A stretch of 64,000 nucleotides of DNA from Glandiceps talaboti (GCF_964340395.1 NC_135561.1:8374732-8438731), one strand, 5' to 3'. Shown: positions 25,700 through 40,239, numbered from the stretch's first letter. Program-made: numbers and translations. The notes: a model not told the origin generated them from the letters alone.

Positions 25700-27940
25700 C
25701 TCTCTTTACATGAGAGTTATCACCACTGGTACATTAGTAATTCTTTGTATTATAATAAACCCTTTCTTAATGTACGTTACTATAACTTTCCTTCACCCCA
25801 AGTATTTTAGTTTTCCATCATTCAACAAATCAGTAATCATCTTCAAAATCAAAGTAAAGTATTCTGTATATTGTTTTGAAATCAACTTAAAAAAAATTAC
25901 TTGGTCATGTGGGCAAAAAGTTGCTTTTTAGTTCAAATTTATCCATTTTTATACTAGGCATGACATGCAGGGATACTGTAGACACCTCACAATTCTGGAA
26001 GATTGACAAACAGAAATTTGGCATTAATTTATTTCCAAATGTATGACATATATTATAAAATCAGTGTGCGTAGTGCAATTTGATCACACCCATTCATGGC
26101 TGCAGAGAACATTGCCTAGAATTGTTCGCCTGTCTAATGCATTGCATTCCTAGCCTGTATTAGCACAATTAAATCAGAATTTATGATTATGAGTATGACC
26201 CTGCCTTAATGAGTGCCGTGTCTGTTTTGTATGGATTCCATTTTAAGGGCTAACAATAGTATCAAATACACTGTTATAAGACATAAATTAAAACAATAGA
26301 CCACAGTTCACCATCTGTGCTGTATACAAATCATTAATATCCATATATTTATTAAAAGGAAGAAACATGTTATCGTAATTAGGGTACTATAAGTCTTTGG
26401 TGTTTACAAACAAAGCTTCAGATTCAGCATAGGTTTAGGATTCATGACCTTCAAGGTGATAAATTATACATAGGATTCTATTCAAGTGTTAAATATGGTG
26501 CCTGGTGATGTGTCTTTGTCCCAGTGCTTTGTGAGTCAATAGTGAATGGTATTGATGTCTTTGATACTGATCCCAATTTTGGTGTTTGTACCGGAGGACC
26601 AGATGGTAATTTGCTTGTCGTGATGGAAAACAGATAACCGTTCAATTTAAAAGCCCAAATGTCTGTATTTGAGTAGTAGGAATAATTTTATTTCATGCCC
26701 AGTGAACATTTACAAAAATTACATATATATGATAGAGAATGAATGATTCTGATTTTCATCCACTTTGATTGCCAAAATATCCCAAAGTATCTCAAAAATC
26801 TGAGGTTTGATGAGGTACTTCTATTTATCACATATTGCCTGCAATATACATTTCACTTGCCTAGTATTTATCACAGATGCTAACATTAGCAAGTAGCTTG
26901 TATCTATTGAGACAAAGAAAGGCGTCACTTTCTTGGCAACTTTCCTGAGAGTGTTAGCATATCAAAAACAATGGCAGATAGCACGGCTGTAATAATTGCC
27001 AGTGATTTCAATGAACCCTGTATGCAAAAACAGAAGAGCAGATAAAACTAAGTCATGGAGCTTAAACTTAAAGGCCAGGATTTCAGTCCCATGTTCTCAC
27101 ATTAGTGGAGTCTGTCATAAGAATAACAATGGATCATTGTTTTGTTCTGCTCTGTTTCAAATGATTCTCATAGCTAAATTTGTATCACATTTGTTTTTGA
27201 TCTTTTAAAGTTTAACCTTACATGGAGGTGGACAGTGAGCTTGTACATAAATCTATTCAAGATTTTAATAGATGGTGTGGTTAGCTGGAATGTCTTTGTC
27301 TTGGTGTTGGGCTGAATCAATTAGAGTCAAAAGTGATCATATCATATTGTCTCAGAGTCTGTATGTTGGTTAGTGTTTACATTTCACTTTCAACCCACTG
27401 ACACCTAGAGTTCAAGTCAAGGATTTTCCAACTAATTGGTTTACATGTCATTATTCTGATGGTACATATCATTAATTATTGTTATGTCTGGATGTAAAAA
27501 GTGCTGTACTGCAGTCAGCTAGTGTTTACACTGTATACAGTATCTGGTATATAATGAGAGAGTTTAATAATAGGCAAAGTTACTAGAAAGTTCAAGGTTT
27601 GAACCGAGCTGCTAATTGGCATGACATACATTCTAATGTTAATCCTAGCAATGTAGTACAAAAGTAATTACATTTCTACACTGTTAGTTTAATTGTCTGG
27701 TTTTTATTGAATGTTTTCCGTGTTGTGGTTGGACTCAAGTAAAAACCCCATCATCTAATATATCTCTGACATTGATACAACAATAGAAAGGCAAAATAAA
27801 AATAACAAATGTGTGTTTTCGATAACTCGACTGACCCTAGTTTAACTAACCCTAATTTTTTTTTTTATTCATTTCAAACAAAAAGTTTAAAAAAACTCTG
27901 AGACCATGTTACTGGAAACACACAATTATTTCTTATTTGC
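25700..27940. other. Non-coding stretch
   Basis: No recognised exon. One diverged T-arm-like repeat lies at 27.08-27.22 kb, and the rest is AT-rich sequence without structure I can name. Confidence 0.55.
27075..27215 (-). repeat. Dispersed T-arm-like repeat, reverse copy
   Basis: Contains ttaaaggccaggatttcagtccc ... ctcacattagtgga ... and the same downstream order as the copy at 42.5 kb. Diverged and truncated. Confidence 0.55.
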
Positions 27941-28400
27941 CTAATGAAGGACAAATTGGATTTCATATTCTTAATGGGACAGTAGACTGTAAAACATCCT
28001 CAAAGATAGATTTTTCTACTTCTAGAGGTAATCCACCACTTATCTGCCTTGCATTTCTACTTTCCAAAACATGCTGATATCAGTGTATTCACCATAATTT
28101 CATACTATGAAAGTGATAATAGAATTTAAGGCAAACATCAGTTATGATCTTAGTTTTGGTACTGTTACAGGTTTTACTATCTTGGATTTCATACCCTGGA
28201 AGTAATTGTATAATTTAAGAACAAAGATCGATTTGCCAAATTTCATATTCCTGAAAGTGACCATAGAATTGAAGAACTTCTAAACATGTCTTTGTATCGG
28301 TGTCGATACAAGTTGTACAAAGTTTAATCCTGATTTCATACCCTTAAAGAGATAGTGGAATTGAAGTGTAAAGATGTATTTTGTCACTTCTAGCTCTAGT
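27940..28400. repeat. Old diverged tandem repeat, about five units
   Basis: Units of about 70-110 bp share atttcatancctngaaagtgataatagaatttaag. Divergence is high and the borders are vague. Confidence 0.5.
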
Positions 28401-28817
28401 AAGATCTTTGTGTCGGTCTAAATATGCATTGAACCCAGATAACCTTGTGACCTACTTTCGCTTTGTTATCACAGTACGAGTTTGAAATTGACATTTTTTC
28501 TCCGACCACAATGACGTCAGTGAAGACAGCTGATAGGACATGCCTACAATGTTTGTACAGTCAGCTATGTTGTTATGAGAGAAAATCAATTAGACAACAT
28601 CATCTTCAGATCTTGGATTGTCCAGTGGAGATGCAGGTGTCATCAATATAAACAGTATTATTAAATCAATGTTGCACACATGATCTATGCAGGAACACAA
28701 GACAAGATATAAATAAGACTAGAAATTAATAAACGTGTAGGAATCTCTGATGTAGATACTACTGTTGCTTGCAAAGTATGTGTCTCAGATTCTTATCAAA
28801 ACTCATGACAAGTTTTT

Positions 28818-29745
28818 AAAGGGGTACAGTCTGTAACTTTATATTTGTTGGTGTTTACCTTTGTCTCATGTTGCAATATCCTTACATGACTACTAATACA
28901 TTAAGTCTTAAAGGGGTACAGTCTGTAACTTTATATTTGTTGGTGTTTACCTTTGTCTCATGTTGCAATATCCTTACATGACTACTAATACATTAAGTCT
29001 TAAAGGGGTATAGTCTGTAACTTTATATTTGTTGGTGTTTACCTTTGTCTCATGTTGCAATATCCTTACATGACTACTAATACATTAAATCTTAAAGGGG
29101 TACAGTCTGTAACTTTATATTTGTTGGTGTTTACCTTTGTCTCATGTTGCAGTATCCTTACATGACTACTAATACATTAAGTCTTAAAGGGGTATAGTCT
29201 GTAACTTTATATTTGTTGGTGTTTACCTTTGTCTCATGTTGCAATATCCTTACATGACTACAAATACATTAAGTCTTAAAGGGGTACAGGCTGTAACTTT
29301 ATATTTGTTGGTATTTACCTTTGTTTCATGTTGCAATATCCTTACATGACTACTAATACATTAAATCGTAAAGGGGTACAGTCTGTAACTTTATATTTGT
29401 TAATGTTTACCTTTGTCTCGTATTGCAATATCATTATATGACTACAAATACATACATGTAAGTCTTAAAGGGGTACAGTCTGTAACTTTATAGTTGTTGG
29501 TGGTTACGTTTGTCTCATGTTGCAATATCCTTACATGACTACTAATACATTAAGTCTTAAAGGGGTACAGTCTGTAACTTTATAGTTGTTGGTGGTTACG
29601 TTTGTCTCATGTTGCAATATCCTTACATGACTACTAATACATTAAGTCTTAAAGGGATACAGTCTGTAACTTTATAGTTGTTGGTGGTTACTTTTGTTTC
29701 ATGTTGCAATATCTTTATTATATGACTACTAGTACATCAAGTTGT
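28818..29745. repeat. 92-bp satellite array, ten copies
   Basis: Copies start at aaaggggta: 28818, 28910, 29002, 29094, 29186, 29278, 29370, 29468, 29560 and 29652. The first five differ by only a few bases; copies 7-10 share their own changes (tagttgttggtggttac in the last three). Confidence 0.97.
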
Positions 29746-30493
29746 GATGATAGATTGAATCATGAATTATTCAACTAGAATATTATACTAATGTTATGAC
29801 ATAATTTTTTGGTTACCAAAAAATTAAAAACACAGTAAGCAATATTCAATGTGTTTATATAACTCCTCTAACTTGCTCTGTACAGCTCAGCTTTGTTTCT
29901 TTAGTATGGCCATATGGATGACAATGTATTAAAACATAGTAAAGTTATTTTATGATTTAAAAATGCAAAATAAATATCAATTCGTCATTATGGCTTTTAC
30001 TAGTGTGAATATTGTGTGTGGACAGTTAGGAAAATATGGAGCCTCAAATACAGGTTGCTGTACATTTAATAAAATGTGGTAACAGATGGACAATGTAGGA
30101 TTCCAAAACGTAAACATAATTATTCACATTTCTGTCAGTACTGTTCAACCTGTGGGGATAAAGGTCAACACTTCAAGTCTTTAAAATCAATATTAATCAA
30201 CTTTAATATCTTCGCGAAAAGAACAAGACAGGCATAAGTGAGCTGATTGCAGACCTCTACAGTGCAGGTGTCTGCTACACAAACACAACTGTTCACCATT
30301 TTAATTTCAAACCTGATGTTTGCCTGTAATAGTGTAGGCCCTTGCCGAGAGAGACACAACAGATGGAAATAAAATGATGGTACTTCGATGATGATGATGA
30401 TGATGCATGTGACAATAATTAATAATTAACAAGGTCTTCTGGACGGTGCGGTGTGGAAAAGAGGCCGTGGTTTGCCACGATGTTTTGTTAAAG

Positions 30494-30822
30494 TCATCAT
30501 ATGGGTGACAAATGGGTATTTATTTAATTTTGCATTTTGAATTAATGAAAGAACTTTACTACATTTTTATACTTGAATATGAAACAACATTGATTAATTC
30601 CATGCTTGTGACTGAATAAATCACAAAAAGCTACAAAATAAGTGAAAAGTTTATTGTAAGTACAATGACCTTTTTACGTTTTGTTGTTGTTGTAAATTCT
30701 TGCAGTTTTTTGAGTGACAAAACGGGACTTTGTATATGTTGTTTTCAAGTACAAAAATCTAGTAAAGTTGTTTTATCATTTAAAAACCCAAAATAAATAC
30801 CCAATCCTCATCAGTGATATTA
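30494..30822. mobile_element. Degenerate copy of the 22.6 kb MITE
   Basis: Starts catatgggtgacaaatgggtatttattt and ends aaaaacccaaaataaatacccaatcctcatc. The outermost bases and TTAA are lost. Confidence 0.65.
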
Positions 30823-31534
30823 AGGAAGTAAATCGTTACTTACAGTTAAAACATTCTTGTCATAGTCATAGAAGTTCATAAAGTATTTAAAAAAAGTAAG
30901 TTTCCTTATAAAATATAAATTGTATTAGGTTGACATAATGACCCAAACAGATTATCATTCCCAAAATCTTATTTTTAACCCTTCCTGGCCTAGGTTAGTG
31001 AATGAGGTACTAAAAAATATATGCTGAGACACTTGTAAAAAGAATGAAACAAAGTAGAGGATAACAAAGTTTGTTCATAAAGTAATAAAAATTGGAAGGA
31101 AAAGAAGAAGGAAGCTCTGTATTGTAACTCTTAAGGAAATTCAAGCTATGTCAATCATTCATTGTCTTTAGTTCAAATAAATTACTCTTTGTGTAAGTGT
31201 TTAGAACTGTAAGAAAGTGTCAGGCAATCTAAAATGTCAGACATAGTTTTAGAATTGATGGCCTGGCACTAGACATGCAATGTCAGGACACAGAGTGCTA
31301 CAATAATCCCTACATCTCAGTCAACACTATTAAGTGGAGTTTTACTGTTAGTAATGAATAAAACAACTGTTGATTTAAGACGTAATATAAGTATAGATAC
31401 CAATACCGGTTGATAGATCCAACAGTAATGCCACCTGGCTAGTGCTAAAACTGTACAGACAAGACAGTATATTTAGAAACGAGACAAGTTTACACACTGC
31501 TGATCTTAGTAGACTGTTATCTGATGATGTAGAG

Positions 31535-31990
31535 AGAACAGTGTTGCTATGGGCAGTGTCTTTGTTACTAGGTATATGTGTCTATTTTGCAAAAACTCAT
31601 TCACATGACTACCATCATTTATTGATATTGGCAACAATAAGTAGACCAGTGTTGCTATGGGCAGGGTATTTGTTGCTAGGTATATGCATTTATTTTGTAA
31701 ATTCTCTTTTATTTACTTACACTTATTCATTATTATTGATAATGACAACAATAGGTAGACATCTATTAGGTGGTGTATATAAAATGGTGCTTCTATGGGC
31801 ATAGTCTTTGTTGCTAGGCATATATGTTTATGTTTTGACAGCTCATTCACTTGACTACCCATCGGTATTTTTCTTGCAATTAACAATGTCAGTTTGCTGT
31901 TACTGTGGGCCTGGTCTTTTAATTCCTAGGTATATTTGTCTACCCGTCAACTTCCTAGGTATATTTGTCTACCCGTCATCTTCCTAGGTA
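31535..31990. repeat. Diverged tandem repeat, two unit types
   Basis: Three units of about 115-130 bp share gttgctatgggca ... tttgttgctaggtatatg. Three units of 28 bp (cctaggtatatttgtctacc) follow at 31925-31990. The 120-codon ORF at 31442-31804 reads through the array and is not called. Confidence 0.8.
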
Positions 31991-32730
31991 TATTTGTGTA
32001 CCCATCAACTACATGATGGAATGAAAACTGCATATCATAAGTTGTCTGAGATGTTCAGACTGATTAGAAATCTATTTAAATTAGTGTGGTTAGTCATATT
32101 ATACGTCTGAAGCTATCACAATTGAAATCACAGCAGTATTTCATTAGAGCTGAATATCACCACGTTTGCAATATGTCTGCAGTATATACTACTCTTGCAG
32201 TCGTGGTCTCGGTTTTCTAAGATACACACACACACTGAAACTATTGTTGTTTGATGTCGTAGATGACATAAGTGGGTGATAGTGGTGCCTCTTTAGTACA
32301 GATGTAATCACCCTGTGATCAAGATAGTCTAAACATTGGAAGTTCCAAAATATATACACTGCAAGATAATAGATGTCATCAGAAATGCCACCCAACTATG
32401 AGTACAATTAAGCCAATGTCCATTCAATAACTTATATAAACATGTTGCATCAATAGTTTGTTTCTTTCTCATTTTAATTTTCAATAACTTCAGAAGTTTT
32501 ATAGCAAGAGACTCCATTTAAATGTCTACATCCACAGTGTTAGCGGTACACTTACTTATCAGACATTGACTTTGACCTTGACCTTCATCCTCAAGGTCAA
32601 ATTTAAATTTGCGCAATAACCTGGCCATACATCAAATTAGTTGGGGGCTATGTCTTCTAAGTTCTATGAAGGCTTGTCACACCTAAATTCTAATCGTAAT
32701 CTGATCTGGGTCTAAAATGAGATTTATAGT

Positions 32731-32765
32731 CTAATCTAATCTAATCTAATCTAATCTAATCTAAT
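32731..32765. repeat. CTAAT pentanucleotide microsatellite
   Basis: Seven perfect units. Confidence 0.97.
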
Positions 32766-34616
32766 AGTCTGAGATACAGATTGAACAAAATACTAAAGTT
32801 CAGAACTATACACGCTTGTCTTAATTTAATTGCATCATGAGAGCTAAAGATGTGGCATATATGTCATTCTTGCCAGGCTTAATACTAGGGAACAATTTCG
32901 GCTTTATGGTTTATTTGCGAAGCTTAATACCAGGGAGTAATTCTGACATTCCGGTTTATTGGTATATCTGTTACGGAAATAACACCACAAATTCATGTAT
33001 GATATTTATAGATGTTGAATACAATTCAGATTTGCAATAAAAACAAAGGAACTGGTAAGGCGCATTTGTCAAACATCTGGACATCGCGTCACAACAACAA
33101 CACATGTCACATTAGTATCATGTGATTCCGATAGAGAAATATTATACATCGATGAATCATACTTATTGTCAAGTTTAGACAGATCTATCTAACAGCTGAG
33201 ATGTATTTTGTGAGATCACTTGAATGTAGGTAATCTTTTGATCCCGAGGGACGAATCTTTAGGAAAGTGGAATTTTATAAATTAATGAAAAATATTTGGA
33301 TTTCTGACAGTAGTATGAGATTGGATGGTTTTATCTGAGGGAGTGTGATTTGTTTTTTGTTTTTTGAGAAAAGTATATTTTGTATTAGTTTAACTATTTT
33401 ACACATGACACAAGTAGATTATGATGTTGGGATTTGAACAACTTGGGGAGTTTTTAGTAGATGCTGGTTTATAAATAACCTTGGACTTGTCTTTCTTGAA
33501 CTTAACTTTAATGTCATTGCCATAACATTACAGACGTGTTTCAATGCTGAAATGGCCCAAACAGTTATAAAATGAAAGGCTCAGGTAACTGATATCCCCA
33601 CAGGAATTCAAAGATTCCAGGAAAGAACATTGAGTTTTGGATTATTTGTAGTAGCATGGATGCCTAAGAGTGGTCACTGTTTTGTTTGTTTTTAATCAGA
33701 ATAGCTAATTATAGTCTAAACAGAGAGGTACTTTTCAATCAACGAGATTATTTCAAAAGTATCAGGAACAAACTTTCCTGTGGCAAAGTTTACAAGAGAA
33801 TTGAAGAACTTTGAAATTTGTTACTGAGGTCCATTCTACTTTAGGTGGTTTTCACAATGTTATCGTGAATATCATGATATATTATTGTCCCATATCACAA
33901 TTTATATCATGGTGAGTGGCATCAGGAACTATTGATGTAAGTGTGGGTTTATGGTAAAGTGGGTTTATTTTCATTTTGTTATAAAGGGAGTTTATTATCA
34001 TTTTTCTTGAATAATGGAAACACAACCTGTTTTTCTCTATCTTGGCTTTTTTCCTTATCTGTTGTGTATCTGTGGTATGTAAAATAAAATTTAAAAAAAC
34101 AACCCAAAAACCAAAAAACTGAATTTGTGAAACCTTCACCTAGTTTGGTGACGGTAAGGATATGTTATATCTGTTATCATTAAGCATTATTAAGTGAGGG
34201 AACTCTTCTGTTTGTGACAGTACACTTCCGTTATAGATTTGAGTGTTTGTTGACAGTCCTTGCATGACAGAAATTAAATAATGCAGAGAATTGTTTAGAT
34301 GAAGAGAATGGGTCAGTCTTTGATGTAGGCCACGATGATGAGAACAAGTACTATGACACAGAGTTTTAATCTGCTATATATCGTGTGTAAGCGTACTTAA
34401 TATACATTTACTTTATGCGACAGATTCATAGGATGGCGGAAGTACAGACATTAACTTGACAAGTTTGACATTAAACTGTTTGGTTCCATGTTAAGACCTA
34501 TTTCTGTCAAATTTACTTGAATTGTCAGGAGTGTGGTCAATTCTAAAAACATTAAGTTGATTGTTTGCTGATTAAAATTCCCATTTACACCTCTGATTAT
34601 AAAGCAGATCATAAGC

Positions 34617-34935
34617 CTGTTTGGATCTTTTAGAGGTATGTTCCCATATCTCCCTTTATTACCACCATCTTATTGTCTTCCTCTGTGGAGTACAACACAA
34701 CAGGCCATGATACTATAGTCTCAGCTTATAAGTAAAATTTACTTATAGGAGTGCGGTGGATTATGACATTATGAAGATGGTTGTGTTTGCTGGCAGATAT
34801 ACCGACTGCTATCTACAAATCTGATTGTAAAAATAGTTAGCCTGGTTGGATCTTTTAGAGGTATATTCCCATATCTCTCTTTATTACCACCATCTTATTG
34901 TCTTATCCTCAATGGAGTACAGCACAACAGTATGG
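34617..34935. repeat. Tandem duplication with a 222-bp period
   Basis: About 95 bases (ttggatcttttagaggtat, catatctc, tttattaccaccatcttattg) at 34617-34706 recur at 34839-34935 with about 90% identity, the second directly before the candidate exon at 34979. Confidence 0.85.
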
Positions 34936-34978
34936 CTTATCAGTTCTGCAGTGCAGCTTTACCATGTGTTCTTATCAG

Positions 34979-35187
34979 TGCATAATGATGATGAAACAAA
35001 AGACAGTTATCCTATGACTTCTGATAAATTTCTGAACATCTCCTTAGAGAAAGAAGAAAGGGCAATCCAAATAAGTGTAGATTGTAGTGTGTCAGTCCCT
35101 AAGGAAACATCGGAGTTTGAGAAAACAGTTCTTGAAGTAGAAGGTGATCATCACACTGGCATGCTGGCAACACCAATATTGAAATAG
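34979..35187 (+). CDS. Possible terminal exon of an unknown gene
   Basis: After an acceptor-like gtgttcttatcag, a frame runs 69 codons to TAG at 35185-35187. It encodes an acidic, Ser/Glu-rich peptide (HNDDETKDSYPMTSDKFLN, then SLEKEERAIQISVDC and SEFEKTVLEVEGDHH). AATAAA follows at 35354. Composition looks more protein-like than its surroundings, but no domain is recognised and no partner exon was found, so this is only a candidate. Confidence 0.22.
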
Positions 35188-37655
35188 TGACCTTGGGGAA
35201 ATGTGACAGTGACTAGAGATTGGTATAAGATACCACGGATAAGTTGAATGATGAAAAAAAGATGAAGTGGTCTTAAAGTCCCATACAAATTGCCAGAAAA
35301 GAAAAAATATATATAAAATTTAGTCTCTTGGTTATACTGATTAAATTCCTTCAAATAAAAGATTTAAATTATAAACATCATTTAATATAAGGTTTGACAT
35401 TTTTGATGATATTTCATCATCAAATTATACTTTCTGGCCGGTATATTTGCTTTGGGTAACATCTTGGCACATGTTTCTGATTAAGAAATAAATAAATGTG
35501 CAGTGCCAAGAGAACTTGAATTTGATGAGTACAAATGAACAATTTTTCAGTGATACATCACTAAGAGAATGCAGAGGACAACTTCAGGCCAGCTTCTGTG
35601 AATATCAAGAAATCTTTGTCAAGAATTTTTTATGGCAATTTTAATGATTTTAATTTTTGGTTATAAAATATCCCCAGGAATATGCTACTGAAGTTCCAGT
35701 GTGAAGTTCCAAAGATATTTTAACAGGATTAAAAAGTGACACCTGATATGTCTATCGTGTGTACTGTCAACTGACAAGTCTTGTAAGGTTCCTTTCAGTG
35801 CCTGCTGCTGTGAAATCCATAGTTATTTCTCTTGTTTAGAAATTCTGTTCACTGCACATTTGACAAACAAAGATATTTCTATGGTTTGAAAACCTCCTTA
35901 AATGCATTTTATGACTGTTGCAGCTGCACTTCAGTTCCCCTTAAACTCAAAAGATCCTCTCTGAATGATTAATCATTCTAGCATATGTTTTGTAAAGGTA
36001 TACAATATTTAAAGCTTGTGAAGTCATTAAAAGTACTAATTCAAACAATGCAGACAAATTGTTCTCCATTTTAGCAATTGCAAGAAAAGATTTAGTATGG
36101 ATGGTAAACGCGTTGTAGCCGATGAACTGAGGAATATTTCATACAGGGACAGGGTTAATGTATTGATTGCTCAGACACGTAAATATGCAACTCGATGATT
36201 GTAAATTTGATTTTATCTGACAGTAGTGTCAATTGTATATACTTCATCCTGCCCGGGCTCCATCTGAAGTATCTCTATATCCCATGTAAGTTAAACCAAT
36301 CAAATAAACATCGTGGAGCCATCTCAGGTTTTCTTTGTTGAGGTAATTAAGTAATGATAGCCAGTCAACTGACAAGACTTAACGAACTCAGACTCCTTGT
36401 CATTGTTAGCGAGGATGTTTTAAGAAGTGTCCCCTTCACAGGTCAGTAGTGCCAGGAGCTGTTATTGATTTTTGTCAGGTCAAAATATCAAGAGTTGACA
36501 CATGAAATGATAGATGGTCAACTGTTGGGTTGCTTTGCCTTCCGTTCTTCAATAAACTGTTGCGTTAAGTACACACACAAATGCAGTCACCGTGTCAAAG
36601 TGTTTGGGTTTTAATATCATGACTCGTGTACTTGTAGATATTCAATTTCCATTTGAACACATTTCAAAGATGATCACATTTATGTTTTTTTGGGTGGAAT
36701 GTCAGCTGAAGCAGTTGTTGTTACATGTGTAAGATACTGGCCAAAGAATGTGGGGTTTTTTTCAAATAAAAGTCTAGAAATTCTTTCTGATACTTTTGTA
36801 CTGGATATTTGTAAAAAACAATGAATGATGTGTTTTTTGACCGACAATAAATATTCTGTACCCTGGCAGCTGTTTGAAGTCCTAGCTCAGAAATGCATCC
36901 AACATGAAATAAAATTGGTTTTCGTGTTGTGATTAAATGGCTAAATGTTATGGTTGATTCTATTCAACTTGTGACACATGGCCAATTGATTGGAGTCGAA
37001 TTTCATAACATACACCACAAACACGTGTCTGGGGTAAAGTCTGTAGAGGATTGCTTGTCAATGCTGCCCGCTAGTGGCAGACAGGCTATGAGGTTACATT
37101 TTAGTGTGTGACTTACACAATACAAGTATCATTCAAGCATGCATGATGGGTCAGAAGACAGATACGTCCAGTACATGTAAATCTACGTATTCCTAAAATC
37201 ATAAGTCATGCAAAAAAAAAAGGATCTGGTCACGTTGTGTATACCCTTTTGTGGAATGCAGAAGTGTTTATGAAATGTTGTCAATGTGACAGAGTGTATC
37301 TGTGTTCGTTTTCAGTTTATAGTTTAATGACTGAAGAAATCTGTAGGAAATTTCTTTTGTGTGAGCTGTGGATGGTAATATGAGTAGTGCACATGTTATT
37401 CTGGTGAAGTTTTCCAAGAGCCAGCTACCATAACTGGCAACAGCCTTACATGTAGATGAGTGTAAGGCTAAGTTCTGAAATATGAACCATGTAGAGTGAG
37501 TCTCCCAGACTGATGTATGTGACCTTGTGGGATATAAAACATGATTTATGGTTGATTAGGCTGCTCTGCTGTGTTTTGTACCTTTTACCATTGCACATGA
37601 TCGACAGCTCTGCCCCCCACCCTCTCTTTTGTTTGGCATACATATTCAACAATAA
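35188..37655. other. Non-coding stretch
   Basis: AT-rich, with AATAAA motifs at 35354 and near 35484 that might serve the candidate exon at 34979. Nothing else is recognised. Confidence 0.5.
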
Positions 37656-37658
37656 GTG

Positions 37659-37722
<64 letters not shown>
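37659..37722. repeat. TCTG tetranucleotide microsatellite
   Basis: About 16 perfect units. The ORFs with CLSV or TDRQ runs across it are artefacts. Confidence 0.97.
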
Positions 37723-37723
<1 letters not shown>

Positions 37724-40239
37724 TCCCCTCCTCTTTTTTTAAACAATTCTGTGTGTTTCAATTTCATCATGTCAGAATGTATATTTCCTCCCTCCAGATA
37801 ACTTTACCACAACATACATGATTTTAATGAGCTATATCATGTGTATGCTCATTCCAAGATTATTTGTTATCCCCCATTGTGAAGTTCAAAAATAGAACTT
37901 AGTAATAATAGAAGAGAAAAAAACCAACACATGAAATTGATTACAACAGCTGATTGTTATGTAGGGTTGTAATGAGTGATTGCGTAGCTATGCCATTTCT
38001 AACGGTCATAAAATATCAAACCACTGCAGTTGTTATAGCTGTACAGACGTGTTTGTTTCAGGCTGTACAATATGAAATGCCAAAGTCAGCTGCAGTGATA
38101 GAGTGCATTGCATGTCTTGTAAGATACTACACATGTCTTCAATAAAGAAAGCGTGGCGATATTGGGGTCAAATGTTGGATCCATTTAGAAGTTCAAATCC
38201 CTGGCAAGATAACGCGTGACATGATTTGAGAGAGCAGTCACTAAGTCTCCACCCTGATATAGAAGTAATCCCGGCCCTTTAAATAATTCCTGTTTTTTTC
38301 CCACACAAAAATCAACTGAGATATTTACTATATTGTGCATGTACTGTTTGCAATACCGACCTTATATATCCTGATGTGAAACGATCCAGTAAACATTTTC
38401 ATCAGAAAGAGGTTATGTGAATAAAACGTCATATAATGATATCAGTTTTGATTTTAAGACAGTGTATTACAATATATGTTATTGATTGAAACAATTCAAT
38501 GTTGTAGACTATTAAAGTGTTTGCGTTGTTCCTTTTGATGTGCCCAGTTTATGAATCTTTTGTATCTTCATACCAAGTGCATTGACGTATGATGACATTT
38601 TGGATTGTAGATATGTTATTGGTATATACGTGACGCCTTTTTCTCTTTCTTTGTTCTGTGATGCTAATCCAAAAGATTACTGAAGACTTTCATCATGTTC
38701 AGTTGGCAAAGTAGAAAAATAGTTGTCGGTGTCAGTGTAGTGAAAGTTGCATATCTGTAAAGAAATGAAGCAAAGAGTTTTGTTTGATAGTTCGAAAATG
38801 ATGGATTGGAACATAAAGAGGGGGTTTCACCTTTTAAAAAGTACTTTGATATTGTTGGATGTCTTGTCCACATGTTGTGTGTGACCTTGTTGTTCGAGGC
38901 AGGCTATAAGATGCATGTAATTGCAGTGTGTATCTAATCATGTGTGTGTGGCTTTTCATTGTTGAAACCAGAGACCCGACAACGATACCACTACCATACA
39001 TAGTAACTGGACTTGTAGCTACCCTCCTTAATGATTGCTGCATATATTATGATGATCACCTGTCATTCCTTATTTGGAAGCTCTTAAGGAGGATAGTTTG
39101 AAACCAGAGCAATGCTTTGAGATAGCGAAGGCAGCTACTGTGCTGCGTTGTCTGTAATGTGAGATACACAGTTAAAATACCAACCGAGTTCACTTCATTG
39201 GTAACCCTGCCAGCAGTATAAATAACCATACTTGCCATGCTATTTTCAGATACGACAACAACAGCTGATTTTTTTTGATTTTTTAAAATTCTATTTTGTT
39301 TTTCTGTACTCTTTACCCTATCTGTCCTAGAACACTGCAGTGCCATGACTATTGTCATGATCATACAAGACTGTACTTAACATTCAAAACATACTCGGTC
39401 AAAGGTCAGATGTTATCACTCCGAAAATCAGGCAATATAACGCTAAACGTGATCTTGTTATTAACCATATATCCCTTTTAACAAGTTAGAGTAGAGTTCA
39501 TTTGTAAATTTAGTCGTGAGAGCTCTCCATTAAAAATAAAACATATGTCAACAGTTTATAGTTGTCAACCCTGTCTCCTTTCAGTAAACTTGTCATGAAA
39601 AGTACAAGGAGTCAGGTATGTTTGAATGTGAAGGTGATCAAAAGTGTCAACTTTGTGGCAGCAGTGAACATCATACTTCGAAAGAACATACATAGATAAA
39701 AGTTACAGTTACACTACTTGGATAATAAAACTATAATTAAATGTTTGTTTGATAAAACATGAATGTTGCCATGATAACCAGGCCTATGCCAGGAGTCTCG
39801 GCTACCATAGATGTGAAGTAAATAGTTAATATATATTGATAGACTTGTAAACTATAATATCTATATTCTGAAGTTACAGATTAACTGTAGTGATGCCAAC
39901 ATGTATCTGAAGTAGAGTTAGCTATAAGTGCATTTCAGACAAAAAAGGTACACTTTGTTTTTATTAATTTCTTATGGAGATGGGGATGGAGAATTCTACA
40001 CTTACGTTTGCAGCTTAGAAGTAATTGGTAGACTAAGTATGGTTTGGCAGTCTTGGTCTGTGTATGGGAGAGAAGAAATCCTATGATCTAATTTAAAGTC
40101 TAATTTTATGTTAGAAGGAAGAAGTAGCTCTTTACTGTTGTGTTGATACTATTGTATGATGTGTCATAATTATATCAGTGGTGACAAGATAGACCTTGAG
40201 GTTGTGGTCATGTTCGATTTGAAAAGTCAATATCAGCAT
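37723..40239. other. Non-coding stretch
   Basis: No recognised exon. Two minus-strand ORFs at 38.83-39.36 kb (69 and 102 codons) have no domain or splice context. Confidence 0.5.

Noticed and set aside
28818-29745. CRISPR-like array
   Set aside because: The whole 92-bp unit is repeated without unique spacers, and the DNA is animal.
31442-31804. 120-codon ORF with repeated LLWA-LLLGI segments suggesting membrane helices
   Set aside because: The peptide repeat mirrors a diverged DNA tandem repeat, and there is no start context or homologous family.
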